Shown here: positions 1 to 8,598 of the stretch, in pieces
Numbering within the stretch: position 1 is the first letter of the stretch
How the letters are laid out: the number at the start of each line of letters is the position of its first letter
NCBI GenBank assembly: GCA_964410215.1
Contig: CAYPHA010000025.1
Coordinates: 1 to 58,102, forward strand
Direction of reading: 5' to 3'
Length of the DNA: 58,102 nt
Source: CAYPHA01 sp964410215
GTDB lineage: Bacteria > Calditrichota > Calditrichia > Calditrichales > CAYPHA01
Notes under the pieces: model-generated
The model's database searches: none
What the model was told of the DNA's origin: nothing
What the model saw: the letters and a program-made list of their open reading frames with translations, nothing else
Position numbers and translations under genes: made by a program

Positions 1-4
1 AAAT

Positions 5-550
5 ATGCCCTTTGAAACACCCCTGAATGGGAAGGAATTTGAAACACTGGCCATCGAATGGTTGTGTATGCAGAATCCTGATGCCCCGTTTACCGGAAAC
101 CGGCCTCAGTATCCCGGCCAGAACCATCCGGGACTCGGAATGGCATCCCGGGCGGTGGAGTTGCTGTTAATAAGCGCCTGGCGGCTGAATATGGCCGGGC
201 TGGTCAATATTCCGGATCATTATCATAATGCGTATCTCTATTCCAGGATTTTTCACTATATTCAGCCGCAGGATGAAGCCAGGCTTCTGGCCATGGCCAG
301 AGATCTTAAAGCCTATGATCTGCATACCATTGCCTGGGCCATGATGGCAGAGGCTGTAATCGACAGCGAAACAGGTGAACCGGTCCAGTGGTTCGTGGCC
401 AAACAGATCACGCCGCTCGATGAAGGTCTGAAAGGATTGTTTAATTCCCGGATTTACCGGAATACCATAAAAGAAAATTGTAAACGGTACCACTATGAAT
501 TAAACGAGGAAAAATATAATCAGTATATTTCTGACAGGAGGAACAAATGA
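5..550 (+). CDS. Conserved hypothetical protein, possibly 5'-truncated
   Basis: I do not recognise this family with confidence. The 181-residue frame begins at an ATG four bases into the window, and the frame is open to the window edge, so the true start may lie outside. The protein is soluble, with no signal peptide or membrane segment. It has a conserved-looking stretch rich in Pro and Gly near residues 34-46 (QYPGQNHPGLG) and several aromatic and His residues around 70-85 (DHYHNAYLYSRIFHY), which could form an active site or binding pocket. Its TGA overlaps the efp ATG (ATGA), which suggests translational coupling and one operon. No function is proposed. Confidence 0.7.
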   Translation: MPFETPLNGKEFETLAIEWLCMQNPDAPFTGNRPQYPGQNHPGLGMASRAVELLLISAWRLNMAGLVNIPDHYHNAYLYSRIFHYIQPQDEARLLAMARDLKAYDLHTIAWAMMAEAVIDSETGEPVQWFVAKQITPLDEGLKGLFNSRIYRNTIKENCKRYHYELNEEKYNQYISDRRNK

Positions 551-1110
551 AGTTAAAGGCTACACAACTTCGAAAGGGAATGATCATTATTTTTAACGAT
601 GAACTGTATACGCTGACGGATGTCATGCATGTCACTCCGGGGAAAGGACAGGCTTCCGTACAGACTAAAATGAAAAGTATTAAATCAGGAACGAATGCGG
701 AAAAACGTTTCCGGTCGGATGAAAATGTTGAAAAAGCAACACTCGAAACACGGAAAATGGAATTTCTTTATGATGATTCCGATAATTATTATTTCATGGA
801 TCAGGAGACCTTTGATCAAATTCCTCTCCACTCGGAACTCCTCGGAGATGCCCATTATTATCTGTTGCCGAATACACCGGTGGATGTCAGCTTCTTTGAA
901 AACGAGGCCATCGGAATTGAATTGCCGAATGCGGTTGACTTGAAAATTACCGAAACGGAGCCGGTCATGAAGACGGCTACGATCACCTCCTCTTATAAGC
1001 CCGCCACGCTCGAAACGGGCTTGCAGGTACAGGTACCGCAGTTTATATCCGAAGGGGAGGTCATCCGCATTGACACGCGGGACGGCAAATACCTCGAAAG
1101 GGCTAAATAA
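547..1110 (+). CDS. efp: Elongation factor P
   Basis: EF-P relieves ribosome stalling at polyproline stretches by binding next to the P-site tRNA. The 187-residue length is normal for bacterial EF-P, with an N-terminal KOW-like domain (about residues 1-65) and two OB domains. The tip loop reads TPGKG, with Lys33 at the position that is beta-lysylated (E. coli Lys34), 5-aminopentanolylated (Bacillus) or left bare in other bacteria. A Lys at this site excludes the rhamnosylated Arg32 type. The C-terminal signature near GEVIRIDTRDGKYLERAK is clear. An AGGAGG at 535-540 sits six bases before the ATG. A lysine 2,3-aminomutase-like gene occurs at 29239, but no EpmA-like ligase was seen. Confidence 0.97.
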   Translation: MKLKATQLRKGMIIIFNDELYTLTDVMHVTPGKGQASVQTKMKSIKSGTNAEKRFRSDENVEKATLETRKMEFLYDDSDNYYFMDQETFDQIPLHSELLGDAHYYLLPNTPVDVSFFENEAIGIELPNAVDLKITETEPVMKTATITSSYKPATLETGLQVQVPQFISEGEVIRIDTRDGKYLERAK

Positions 1111-1182
1111 ATGTATGGATTTTTCAGCGCGGTTATGATTTAATGAAGCAGCATTAGTAAACCTATAAATGGAGAAAAAACT

Positions 1183-3216
1183 ATAAACCGGCTTGAAAAG
1201 CTTTCGGTAAGACACAAGTTAAGTTACGCGATTATCATCATTCTCGTTCTGGCAAATGGTGCCCTCTATCTTCTGTATCCCGCATATTGTATACGGCAGG
1301 AAAAGGAGGAATTGAAAAGGACCTACGAACGGCGGATTTCCGGACTGGTGGCGAATGCCGATAGTCTGTATGCGGAAAAAGTGAACGTTTTTAAGGTACT
1401 CAGCGGTTATTTGGAAACCGATCCGGATATTGTATTCTTTATCCTGAAATCGCGGGATTCCACAGTAGTCCGGCCCGAAAGATTTGCATTTTATCTGCAC
1501 CTCGAATCCTTTCCCGAAGGGCAATTACTGGCTCTTAAGAATCAAACCGTTATGCCCGTGAAATTTCCCAATACCAGGCATTATGAACACCTGATTCTGG
1601 GACTGAACGCCGGCTCTGTTTTGTATCAGCAACGTGCTGCCGGGAACGTCGTATTTGTTTTTGCCCTGTTCAGTTTTGTTTTCGTTTATGCCGTCCTATT
1701 TATCCTAAAACGGTTCATCAGCAGTCCTCTTAAAAAAATAATTGCCCGGACGGCACTGTTAGCAGCAGGACGTACCGAAATCAAGCCGGACTCGGACAGC
1801 TCTGCTGAATTCCAGACTATCAATCAGAACCTTTATGCCGTTTCAAAGCGGCTGGCGGAACTTACAGAGCAGGAGAAGGAAATGCCCGCCCGGCTTCAGG
1901 AAGCCGTTAAGAAAGCGAACGCGGCACAAAAGGAACTGGATGCCGAGCTGAAAAAAATGTCGGCATTAATCATGCTTTCCATCCACCTCAATAAGGAAAA
2001 GTCCAGGGAAGATCTGCTAAAAAACCTGAATAGAGAAATAACCGAACACATGGGTTTTCAGATAAGCCTCTTGTTTTTGCATGAAAAACAATTCCTGCGA
2101 TTCCATTCTTCCCGGGTAAAAGACCTTACGGTTCCGGATAAAAAACTTCGGGAGGGCTTGACGAATTATCTGATCAGTCCGGAATCAACCGAATACGAGG
2201 AAATGGTAAAAGGAAGGCCGTATGTAACATCCAAACCTCATTTTTTCAAAATACTCGAAAGTAATAACATCAGTGCTTCACTGGCACTTTTTCCGGTCGC
2301 CACATCGACACAGATGATTGCAATGCTGGCCGTGGGATATATCGGTGGAGACCAACGGTTCGATGCCCAGGATCTGGAGAGGTTAACGCTGCTCGGTAAT
2401 ATCATCGCCTTGAAAATTGAAAATATTGAAGCGATTGATAATCTGTCACGAAATGTTCAGCAGCGGACGGAAGAACTGGAAACAGCCAATAAATTACTTG
2501 CGGAATCAATCATCGAACGCGATAATATGCTGAAGCTGGTCTCTCATGACCTGAATGCCCCCTTGCGCAATGTCGTTGGCCTCGTCGATTCCATACACCG
2601 GAAATATACCCGGGAGTTACCCGATGATGTAATGGACCGGATCGAACGCATCCGAAATAATGTCGACAAGGAACGGCGCATGATCAAGGATGTCCTGCTT
2701 AACTTCAAAGCTTTCGAAATGGGAAGCAGCGATGAATCAATCGATCTGAACGATCTGCTGTCTTCCATTCAGGAAGAATTACAGCACGAGCTTGACAAAA
2801 AATCCATTGAGTTTATCGTGCAACCCGGCTTACCTGAAATCAGGGCAAAACGGCATCTAGTGCGTCATGTTTTCCTGAATCTCGTGGATAATGCCTCAAA
2901 ATATCTGCCCGAAGGACGACCAGATAATTTCATCCGGATAGAAGGGAAGGAAAGCGTCGATGAAATCACCTTTTCGGTAAGCGATAACGGGGCGGGTATC
3001 CCCCAGGATAAACAGCTCGATATCTTTCTGTCCTATAAATCCCTCCAGGGGATACGCTCACTGGAATATACCGGTCTGGGACTCGGTCTGGCCCTTGTAA
3101 AAAATATCGTGGAAAAACTGTCCGGAAAAATCTGGCTGAAAAGCAAACCGGGCGAGGGAACCACCTTTTTTGTGAGCTTCCGAAAAGGTAAATTTGAACA
3201 ATTTACTCAGAAATAG
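1183..3216 (+). CDS. Membrane sensor histidine kinase (periplasmic sensor, HAMP-like linker, GAF, HisKA, HATPase)
   Basis: Sensor kinase of a two-component system. In order: an N-terminal membrane segment (coded at about 1231-1275), a periplasmic stretch, a second membrane helix (about 1645-1710), a HAMP-like linker and coiled coil, a GAF-like domain (about 1960-2440), a second coiled coil, HisKA and HATPase_c. The phospho-His is in SHDLNAP (codon 2545-2547). N-box (NLVDNASKYL), G1 (DNGAGIP) and G2 (GLGLGLALV) motifs are intact. The start is problematic. The frame is open from 1147 but has no ATG before the first helix. The first conventional codon, TTG 1312, would delete that helix. Options are ATA 1183 behind GGAG, or ATG 1169 joined by a one-base shift in an A6 run. 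The start given is the ATA. The REC/H-box gene follows after 11 bases. Confidence 0.85.
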   Translation: MNRLEKLSVRHKLSYAIIIILVLANGALYLLYPAYCIRQEKEELKRTYERRISGLVANADSLYAEKVNVFKVLSGYLETDPDIVFFILKSRDSTVVRPERFAFYLHLESFPEGQLLALKNQTVMPVKFPNTRHYEHLILGLNAGSVLYQQRAAGNVVFVFALFSFVFVYAVLFILKRFISSPLKKIIARTALLAAGRTEIKPDSDSSAEFQTINQNLYAVSKRLAELTEQEKEMPARLQEAVKKANAAQKELDAELKKMSALIMLSIHLNKEKSREDLLKNLNREITEHMGFQISLLFLHEKQFLRFHSSRVKDLTVPDKKLREGLTNYLISPESTEYEEMVKGRPYVTSKPHFFKILESNNISASLALFPVATSTQMIAMLAVGYIGGDQRFDAQDLERLTLLGNIIALKIENIEAIDNLSRNVQQRTEELETANKLLAESIIERDNMLKLVSHDLNAPLRNVVGLVDSIHRKYTRELPDDVMDRIERIRNNVDKERRMIKDVLLNFKAFEMGSSDESIDLNDLLSSIQEELQHELDKKSIEFIVQPGLPEIRAKRHLVRHVFLNLVDNASKYLPEGRPDNFIRIEGKESVDEITFSVSDNGAGIPQDKQLDIFLSYKSLQGIRSLEYTGLGLGLALVKNIVEKLSGKIWLKSKPGEGTTFFVSFRKGKFEQFTQK

Positions 3217-3227
3217 GTTTATATACT

Positions 3228-3941
3228 ATGAAAATGTTCCATATTCTGATTATCGAAGATGATGAAGATCATGCCTTTCTGGAAAAGGATGTTCTTTATG
3301 ATGAACTGGATTGCGAGATTGATGTCGTTCGGTCAAAAAAGGAAATGTCAGAACTGGAAATCGGGGAATATTCTATCGTGTTACTCGATTTTAATTTACC
3401 GGACGCTACTGGCGACGAGGTTTTAAGGGAGATCCGTGCGAAGTCTGATATACCGGTCATCATGATTACCGGTGATGACCACCTGGAGACGGCGATACAG
3501 ACCCTCAAACACGGTGCCAATGATTTTATTGTCAAGTCTCCGCATAATCTGACCATATTGCCTCGTATTGTGAATCGTGTTTTCGAAGAACATCAGGCCA
3601 GGCTGCTCCTGCAAAAACAAGAGAAAGAAAAAGAGAATCTGAATGTCAAAGTGGAAACGCTGCGGCAGGTACTGACAACGCTGGCGCACTATATTAATAA
3701 TTCCACGACGACGATCTTCGGTTATGCGCAATTATGTGAACAGGATCCGGCGAACAGGGATCGCTGTAATAAACTGGCTAAAATAGGGATTAAAGAAACA
3801 CAAAAAATTACGTTCGTTATCCGGGAATTGGAAAATTTTGTCAATTCAATGGAAATTAAAACAACAGACTATGTCAATATTCCCGATGCCATGTTTGAAA
3901 TTGAAGAAAATATTAAGAAGAAAATGGAAGAACTGGAATAA
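3228..3941 (+). CDS. Response regulator with C-terminal H-box domain but no ATPase
   Basis: The receiver domain occupies residues 1-120. It has the acidic pocket Glu10/Asp11/Asp12, phosphoacceptor Asp54, Thr81 and Lys103, all as expected for a functional receiver. A coiled coil (about 120-145) leads into a HisKA-like dimerisation helix with the motif LAHYINN (His154), close to the LAHEINN form of histidine kinases. The protein ends at 237 residues without N, G1 or G2 boxes, so it has no ATP-binding domain of its own. It follows the kinase gene by 11 bases and is probably its partner. The H-box could be phosphorylated in trans by the upstream kinase, or could serve only for dimerisation. The domain call is firm; the role is inference. 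Confidence 0.85.
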   Translation: MKMFHILIIEDDEDHAFLEKDVLYDELDCEIDVVRSKKEMSELEIGEYSIVLLDFNLPDATGDEVLREIRAKSDIPVIMITGDDHLETAIQTLKHGANDFIVKSPHNLTILPRIVNRVFEEHQARLLLQKQEKEKENLNVKVETLRQVLTTLAHYINNSTTTIFGYAQLCEQDPANRDRCNKLAKIGIKETQKITFVIRELENFVNSMEIKTTDYVNIPDAMFEIEENIKKKMEELE

Positions 3942-3989
3942 AAAAAGCCGTTATTTAAACTAAAAGAAGAAGTTATTGGGAACAGATTC

Positions 3990-4018
3990 TTGATACATGC
4001 TTCGTTTGTTATTATATT
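3990..4018 (+). promoter_or_regulatory. Sigma-70-like promoter for the TPR gene
   Basis: A TTGATA at 3990-3995 and a TATATT at 4013-4018 are separated by 17 bases, in the 132-base gap before the TPR gene. The expected transcription start near 4025 would leave a leader of about 50 bases ending in the GGAGG of that gene. This is recognised from consensus alone. Confidence 0.5.
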
Positions 4019-4073
4019 TGAAATTTATTGAAAAAATTATGTTTAAACAAAATCCAAATTGGAGGTGTGATTC

Positions 4074-4943
4074 GTGCGTTATTCAGTATCACTCTTAATA
4101 ATCTTACTACTTTGTGTTTCCTCGGTAATTGGTCAGGATGCCCGCAGCCCTGAAGCAGGCCAGGCATACAATGATGGTAACAACTTTTTCAAAAAACAGC
4201 AGTATGAACAGGCTGTTGCCAAATATAAAGATGCTATTGCCGCGGACGATAATTTCCCGAAAGCCAATTATATGCTTGCACTAAGCTATAAGAAACTGAA
4301 TCGTTATGAGGAAGCCATTGCCGCTTACACGCAGGCTATCAATCTGGATTCCAAGTTTGAACATGCCTATATCGCACTTGCGAATCTCCAGTCGCAGATT
4401 GACAAGAAATCGGAAGCGCTGAACAGTTATAATGCCGTGCTGTCATTCAATGAAAATTCCGCTGAAGCCAATTACGGTATCGGTAAGGTTTACTACGATC
4501 AGAAAAACTACCAGCAGGCACTTTCCTATCTGGAAAAGGCCGTTGAACTCGATCCGAATGATGCCAGCCACTTTAATATTCTTGGGTTGACTTACGATCA
4601 GTTGAGACGGTACAGTGATGCCGAAGGGGCCTTTAAAAAAGCCATCAGTAACGAAAAGCGGGCCACACGCCAGGGCGGCTATTATTACCGCCTGGGTACC
4701 GTCCAGCTTAAATTGAAAAAATATGCCGATGCCGAAGCATCGCTTTTAAAGGCTAACCAACTGAGTAAGAACAGCACGATCAGGGCCGGTGCCAATTTTC
4801 ATCTCGGCCTGGTTTTTAAGGAACAGGGACAGAGCCAGAAAGCCAGACGATACTTTGTTCAGGCACAATCGAACCGTACCTGGAAAAAAAGTGCTGACTA
4901 TGAAATCGATTTAATCGATAATCCCGATAAATATACCTATTAA
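4074..4943 (+). CDS. Secreted tetratricopeptide-repeat protein
   Basis: A signal peptide (MRYSVSLLIILLLCVSSVIG, residues 1-20) is followed by about seven tandem TPR units of 34 residues from about residue 27 to 275. Typical positions such as the YxxAI and LDP turns are visible. TPR proteins scaffold protein complexes, and this one should act in the periplasm or at the outer membrane. No enzyme domain is present. The GTG start at 4074 is chosen because GGAGG at 4061-4065 lies eight bases upstream and the signal peptide begins there. It has its own likely promoter and precedes rpsU. Its partner is unknown. Confidence 0.88.
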   Translation: MRYSVSLLIILLLCVSSVIGQDARSPEAGQAYNDGNNFFKKQQYEQAVAKYKDAIAADDNFPKANYMLALSYKKLNRYEEAIAAYTQAINLDSKFEHAYIALANLQSQIDKKSEALNSYNAVLSFNENSAEANYGIGKVYYDQKNYQQALSYLEKAVELDPNDASHFNILGLTYDQLRRYSDAEGAFKKAISNEKRATRQGGYYYRLGTVQLKLKKYADAEASLLKANQLSKNSTIRAGANFHLGLVFKEQGQSQKARRYFVQAQSNRTWKKSADYEIDLIDNPDKYTY

Positions 4944-4976
4944 TAATTTTGTTTTTGAAAAGGAGATGTGAATTAT

Positions 4977-5174
4977 ATGATCACAGTTAAGGTCCGTGAT
5001 AACGAACCATTCGAAAAAGCTTTCAAACGATTTACCAAGTCTTGTGAAAAATCAGGACTGATGGCGGATATCAAAAAACACCAGCATTATGAGAAGCCGA
5101 GTGAACAACGCAAACGCCGTTTGAACCAGGCCAAACGTAAAATGCGTAAGCTTATGGCTGAATTAAATAGATAG
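4977..5174 (+). CDS. rpsU: 30S ribosomal protein bS21
   Basis: Small basic protein of the 30S platform, near the anti-Shine-Dalgarno region. With the ATG at 4977 it has 65 residues, the usual bS21 length, with the family's N-terminal strand followed by Lys/Arg-rich helices (KKHQHYEKPSEQRKRR). An in-frame GTG at 4968 is rejected as start because it lies only two bases after the AGGAG at 4961-4965; the ATG is 11 bases after it. It precedes yqeY, as in Bacillus and many other bacteria. Confidence 0.96.
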   Translation: MITVKVRDNEPFEKAFKRFTKSCEKSGLMADIKKHQHYEKPSEQRKRRLNQAKRKMRKLMAELNR

Positions 5175-5190
5175 ATACAGCGGGTTTAAA

Positions 5191-5643
5191 ATGTCTCTGG
5201 AAGAGCGCATAAAGAAAGATATGCACGCGGCTCTGAAATCGCAAAACAGAATCGAGCTGGATACACTGAGAACCGTCATCGCTCAGATCAAAGACGAGCG
5301 CATCAAAAAGATGCATGATCTCAGCGACGACGAAGTCATCCTGGTGCTGAACAAGGCGATGAAACGGCGCAAAGAAGCCATTGAGATGTACAAACAGGGT
5401 AATCGCCCCGACCTTGTGCAGAAAGAACAGGAAGAATCAGAGATCATTGAGAAATACCTTCCGGAACAGTTGTCGGAAGATGAGGTGCTCTCCGTCCTTA
5501 AACAGGTTATTCAAAATGTCGGAGCCGGATCCGAACGGGATATCGGTAAGGTTATGGGGCCGGCAATGAAGGAGCTCAAAGGCAAGGCGGATGGAAAACA
5601 CGTACAGGAGATGGCACGTAAACTGCTTCAAAGCACATCTTAA
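5191..5643 (+). CDS. yqeY: YqeY/GatB-tail domain protein
   Basis: A 150-residue all-helical protein of the YqeY family, resembling the tail domain of the tRNA amidotransferase GatB. The family signature IIEKYLPEQLSEDE (about residues 85-100) and the C-terminal GKVMGPAMKELKGKADG stretch are plain. The exact cellular role is not settled; tRNA-related binding is inferred from the GatB similarity. The gene lies between rpsU and cvpA in one operon, and its TAA overlaps the cvpA ATG (TAATG). Confidence 0.95.
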   Translation: MSLEERIKKDMHAALKSQNRIELDTLRTVIAQIKDERIKKMHDLSDDEVILVLNKAMKRRKEAIEMYKQGNRPDLVQKEQEESEIIEKYLPEQLSEDEVLSVLKQVIQNVGAGSERDIGKVMGPAMKELKGKADGKHVQEMARKLLQSTS

Positions 5644-6218
5644 TGAACTATTTTGATGGTATTCTTATAATTATCATTGCACTCGTAACAATCCGGGGCC
5701 TGTTTCGCGGACTCATTACAGAATTGATGACGCTGATAGCCCTTGTTCTCGGTTTTTTTATTGCCAGTTTTTACCTTTCCGATGTAACCTCTCTGTTACT
5801 TAATACTTTTTCCGGGCTGCCGGAATTCGTAGCCCGCATTCTTGCATTTATTATCCTTTTCCTGGTTGTCAACCTCAGCATCAGATTGCTCTCACGTTTG
5901 TTGAACCAGTTCGCAAAATTCACCTTTCTTCAGCCCGTCAATAAAATTGCCGGGGCCGGATTTGCCTTTACTAAAATTGTCCTGATACTGAGTATTGTCT
6001 TTCTGATCGTTGACCTGGTACCTCTATCGGAAATACTGTTGGCGAAATTGAATATTGATCAGAGTCTTCTCTACCTTCCGGTTAAAAAGGCTGCACCGGC
6101 ATTATATAATATGTTGATTTATGTGTTTCCCAATCACCAGAAAATATATGCAGAATTTATGAAGATGTTCAATTGGGCGGACACAGCAGCAAAAGAAATT
6201 ATTAATCAAAACCCTTAA
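5643..6218 (+). CDS. cvpA: CvpA-family membrane protein
   Basis: A 191-residue inner-membrane protein with four hydrophobic helices (about residues 5-20, 27-47, 63-88 and 105-127). The N-terminal MNYFDGILIIIIAL and the following RGLFRGLITEL are typical of CvpA, the colicin V production family, now associated with envelope homeostasis. The start overlaps the yqeY stop by one base. The next gene is mutS2. Bacillus also has a cvpA-like gene close to mutS2, which supports the assignment. Confidence 0.92.
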   Translation: MNYFDGILIIIIALVTIRGLFRGLITELMTLIALVLGFFIASFYLSDVTSLLLNTFSGLPEFVARILAFIILFLVVNLSIRLLSRLLNQFAKFTFLQPVNKIAGAGFAFTKIVLILSIVFLIVDLVPLSEILLAKLNIDQSLLYLPVKKAAPALYNMLIYVFPNHQKIYAEFMKMFNWADTAAKEIINQNP

Positions 6219-6229
6219 TTGTTAAGGCC

Positions 6230-8587
6230 ATGTTTGGATTTGATCGCGCAAAAAGCGCTCTGGAATTTGATAAAATTATTGATGATATCGCCCTGAAATG
6301 CGTATCGGAAACGGGGAAGAACCGGATTCGCAATGCCGCACCGTTTATGGATCAGGATGATCTGAAAGAAACACTTAACCGCATAAGAGAAATGCGGGAA
6401 ATCTTTACGGTGGATGGCGGTCTGCCTATCTGGGAATATCATGATGTCCGTATTCTGCTGAACAAGATTGAACCGGCGGAAAGCTACCTTGAAATCCCGG
6501 ATTGTATCCGTGTGCAGAATCTCCTGGAAGTTCTGTCCGATATCCGCAGCTTTTTTAGAAAGGTGCATGAAAAATATCCGCACCTGCAAAACCTGGTCCA
6601 GGGTATTGCCGAAACTGCGAACCTGCTGAACCAACTGAAATTTACCATAGAACCGTCCGGCAGGATATACGATAATGCCAGCGATGTATTGAAATCAATC
6701 CGTAAGGATATCAACCGGCTCAGCGACGAAATTCATATACGCATGAACCGTATTCTTAAAAAAAATTCGGAATTCCTGCAGGAAGAATACATCACACTGC
6801 GCGACGGCAGGCTGGTTCTGCCGGTTCGTGAATTCTCCGTTTCCAAAATCCCGGGAATCGTTCATGGCCAATCGGGTTCGGGTGCCACCTATTTTGTCGA
6901 GCCGATGAACATTGTTGATCTGAATAACCAGATGCAAAAGCTGATTGCCGCTGAAAAAAAGGAGATCATCAAAATCCTGCGCAGGCTGGCCGTCCTTATT
7001 CGTGAAAATGGTCCGGATCTGGTGCATAATTTTAATCTGCTTAATGAACTCGATGTATTACAGGCCAAAGCTAAATATGCGAATGAAGTCCATGCTTCCA
7101 TGCCCGAAGTCAGTGAAACGTTCGACTGGATTCTTAAGAGGGCGCGCCATCCGCTGTTACTTCGGAAACCGGATTTACAGGTGGTTCCTCTCGATCTGGA
7201 AATCGGCACGGCATTCAGGGAACTGATTATTTCAGGGCCGAATGCCGGCGGTAAAACAGTTGCATTGAAGACGACAGGCGTATTGCAGTTGATGTTCCAG
7301 TGCGGGTTTCATGTTCCGGTGGACGAGGGGAGCCGGTTTCCCCTGTGCCGCCAGATATTTGCCGTGATTGGTGATGAACAGTCGATTGAACAGGATCTCA
7401 GCACGTTTTCATCACATATACAGTCTGTCGAATTTATCTTTAAACATCTCGATGACCGTGCACTGATCCTGATCGATGAAATAGGTACCGGAACGGAACC
7501 TTCGGGCGGTGCTTCGCTGGCTATTGCCATCCTGGAAAAATTAAACCGTGAAGGACTTGTATCGCTGATCAGTACCCATCACAACCAGTTAAAAGCTTTT
7601 GCCAGCCATACGCCGGGGGTCCACAATGCGGCGATGCAATTTGATCATAAGCATCTTACGCCCCTCTTTTCTCTTGAACTGGGTATCCCGGGCAGCAGTT
7701 ATACGTTTGAAATTTGCCGGCGTCTGGGGTTGGATGACGATATCATTGAAGCCGCCGTTAACATAAGCGGGGAAGAGACGTTTAAACTGGATCGTCTTCT
7801 GGCGGATGTGGTTGAAAAAAGCCGGGAATACCAGGAAAAACTGCGCACGATGAGTATTCGCGAATCTGAACTTAACAGCCTCGTAAAATTGTACGAGACA
7901 AAGAACGAGACACTGAAAAAACAACGAAAAAAACTGGAACGCGAGGCGGCTGCGAATGCAGACGCCATACTGAAGGATGCCAATCGCCTGATTGAGTCGG
8001 TGGTACGTGAAATCCGTGAATCGCAGGCTGATAAGAAGGTGGTGAAAAACGCCAAAGAAGTGATACGAAATAAAAAGAATGCCGTTGCATCCTACCTTCC
8101 GGAAGAAAAAACGGCTGCCGTTTCCATCGAATCCCTCGAACCCGGGATGAGAATACGATCCGTTAATTACGGCATTAAAGGCGTGATTTCCAGAGTGTTC
8201 AAACAGAAAAAACAGGTGGCCCTGGAGAAAGACGGTATCCATATTACCATCGATGCTTCTGATATTGAGATTTTGGATACGAATAAAGCACGACCTGTTG
8301 AAAAAAACCTTGATGAGTCGGTCAGTGGCACACCGGCAATGACTGTATCGAACGAACTGGATTTGCGCGGATTGCAGGTGGAAGAGGCCCTGGAAGAGGT
8401 GGAAACCTACCTTGACAAAGCTGTTTTGAGCTCCTGGGATGAAGTCCGCCTGATTCATGGAAAGGGTACCGGTGCCCTGAAACAGGCGGTTCATCAGTAT
8501 CTCGCCCGTAAAAAGAACATTGCTTCCTACCGACTTGGCCGTTTTGGAGAAGGCGATACGGGCGTTACGGTGGTCCATTTCAAATAA
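6230..8587 (+). CDS. mutS2: Endonuclease MutS2 (ribosome-rescue/anti-recombination ATPase)
   Basis: MutS2 lacks the mismatch-binding domains of MutS and is known both for suppressing recombination and for splitting collided ribosomes. The 785 residues match the family length. The core and clamp region is followed by the ABC-type ATPase with Walker A GPNAGGKT (336-343) and Walker B in LILIDEIGTGTEP, then a charged coiled coil (about 520-640), a KOW-like region and a C-terminal Smr domain (about 705-785). The Smr domain begins with LDLRG and carries the HGKGTGAL catalytic segment. It follows cvpA by 11 bases and precedes polA by 11, so it is probably cotranscribed with both. Confidence 0.97.
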   Translation: MFGFDRAKSALEFDKIIDDIALKCVSETGKNRIRNAAPFMDQDDLKETLNRIREMREIFTVDGGLPIWEYHDVRILLNKIEPAESYLEIPDCIRVQNLLEVLSDIRSFFRKVHEKYPHLQNLVQGIAETANLLNQLKFTIEPSGRIYDNASDVLKSIRKDINRLSDEIHIRMNRILKKNSEFLQEEYITLRDGRLVLPVREFSVSKIPGIVHGQSGSGATYFVEPMNIVDLNNQMQKLIAAEKKEIIKILRRLAVLIRENGPDLVHNFNLLNELDVLQAKAKYANEVHASMPEVSETFDWILKRARHPLLLRKPDLQVVPLDLEIGTAFRELIISGPNAGGKTVALKTTGVLQLMFQCGFHVPVDEGSRFPLCRQIFAVIGDEQSIEQDLSTFSSHIQSVEFIFKHLDDRALILIDEIGTGTEPSGGASLAIAILEKLNREGLVSLISTHHNQLKAFASHTPGVHNAAMQFDHKHLTPLFSLELGIPGSSYTFEICRRLGLDDDIIEAAVNISGEETFKLDRLLADVVEKSREYQEKLRTMSIRESELNSLVKLYETKNETLKKQRKKLEREAAANADAILKDANRLIESVVREIRESQADKKVVKNAKEVIRNKKNAVASYLPEEKTAAVSIESLEPGMRIRSVNYGIKGVISRVFKQKKQVALEKDGIHITIDASDIEILDTNKARPVEKNLDESVSGTPAMTVSNELDLRGLQVEEALEEVETYLDKAVLSSWDEVRLIHGKGTGALKQAVHQYLARKKNIASYRLGRFGEGDTGVTVVHFK

Positions 8588-8598
8588 CGGAGATTCCA

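Noticed and set aside
1111..1143. Ten-codon ORF directly after efp
   Set aside because: Too short, with no ribosome site of its own and no sign of a leader peptide function.
1305..1314. AGGAGG two bases before TTG 1312 as the true start of the kinase
   Set aside because: The spacing is too short, and starting here would delete an obvious first membrane helix. The AGGAGG is simply Lys-Glu-Glu codons.
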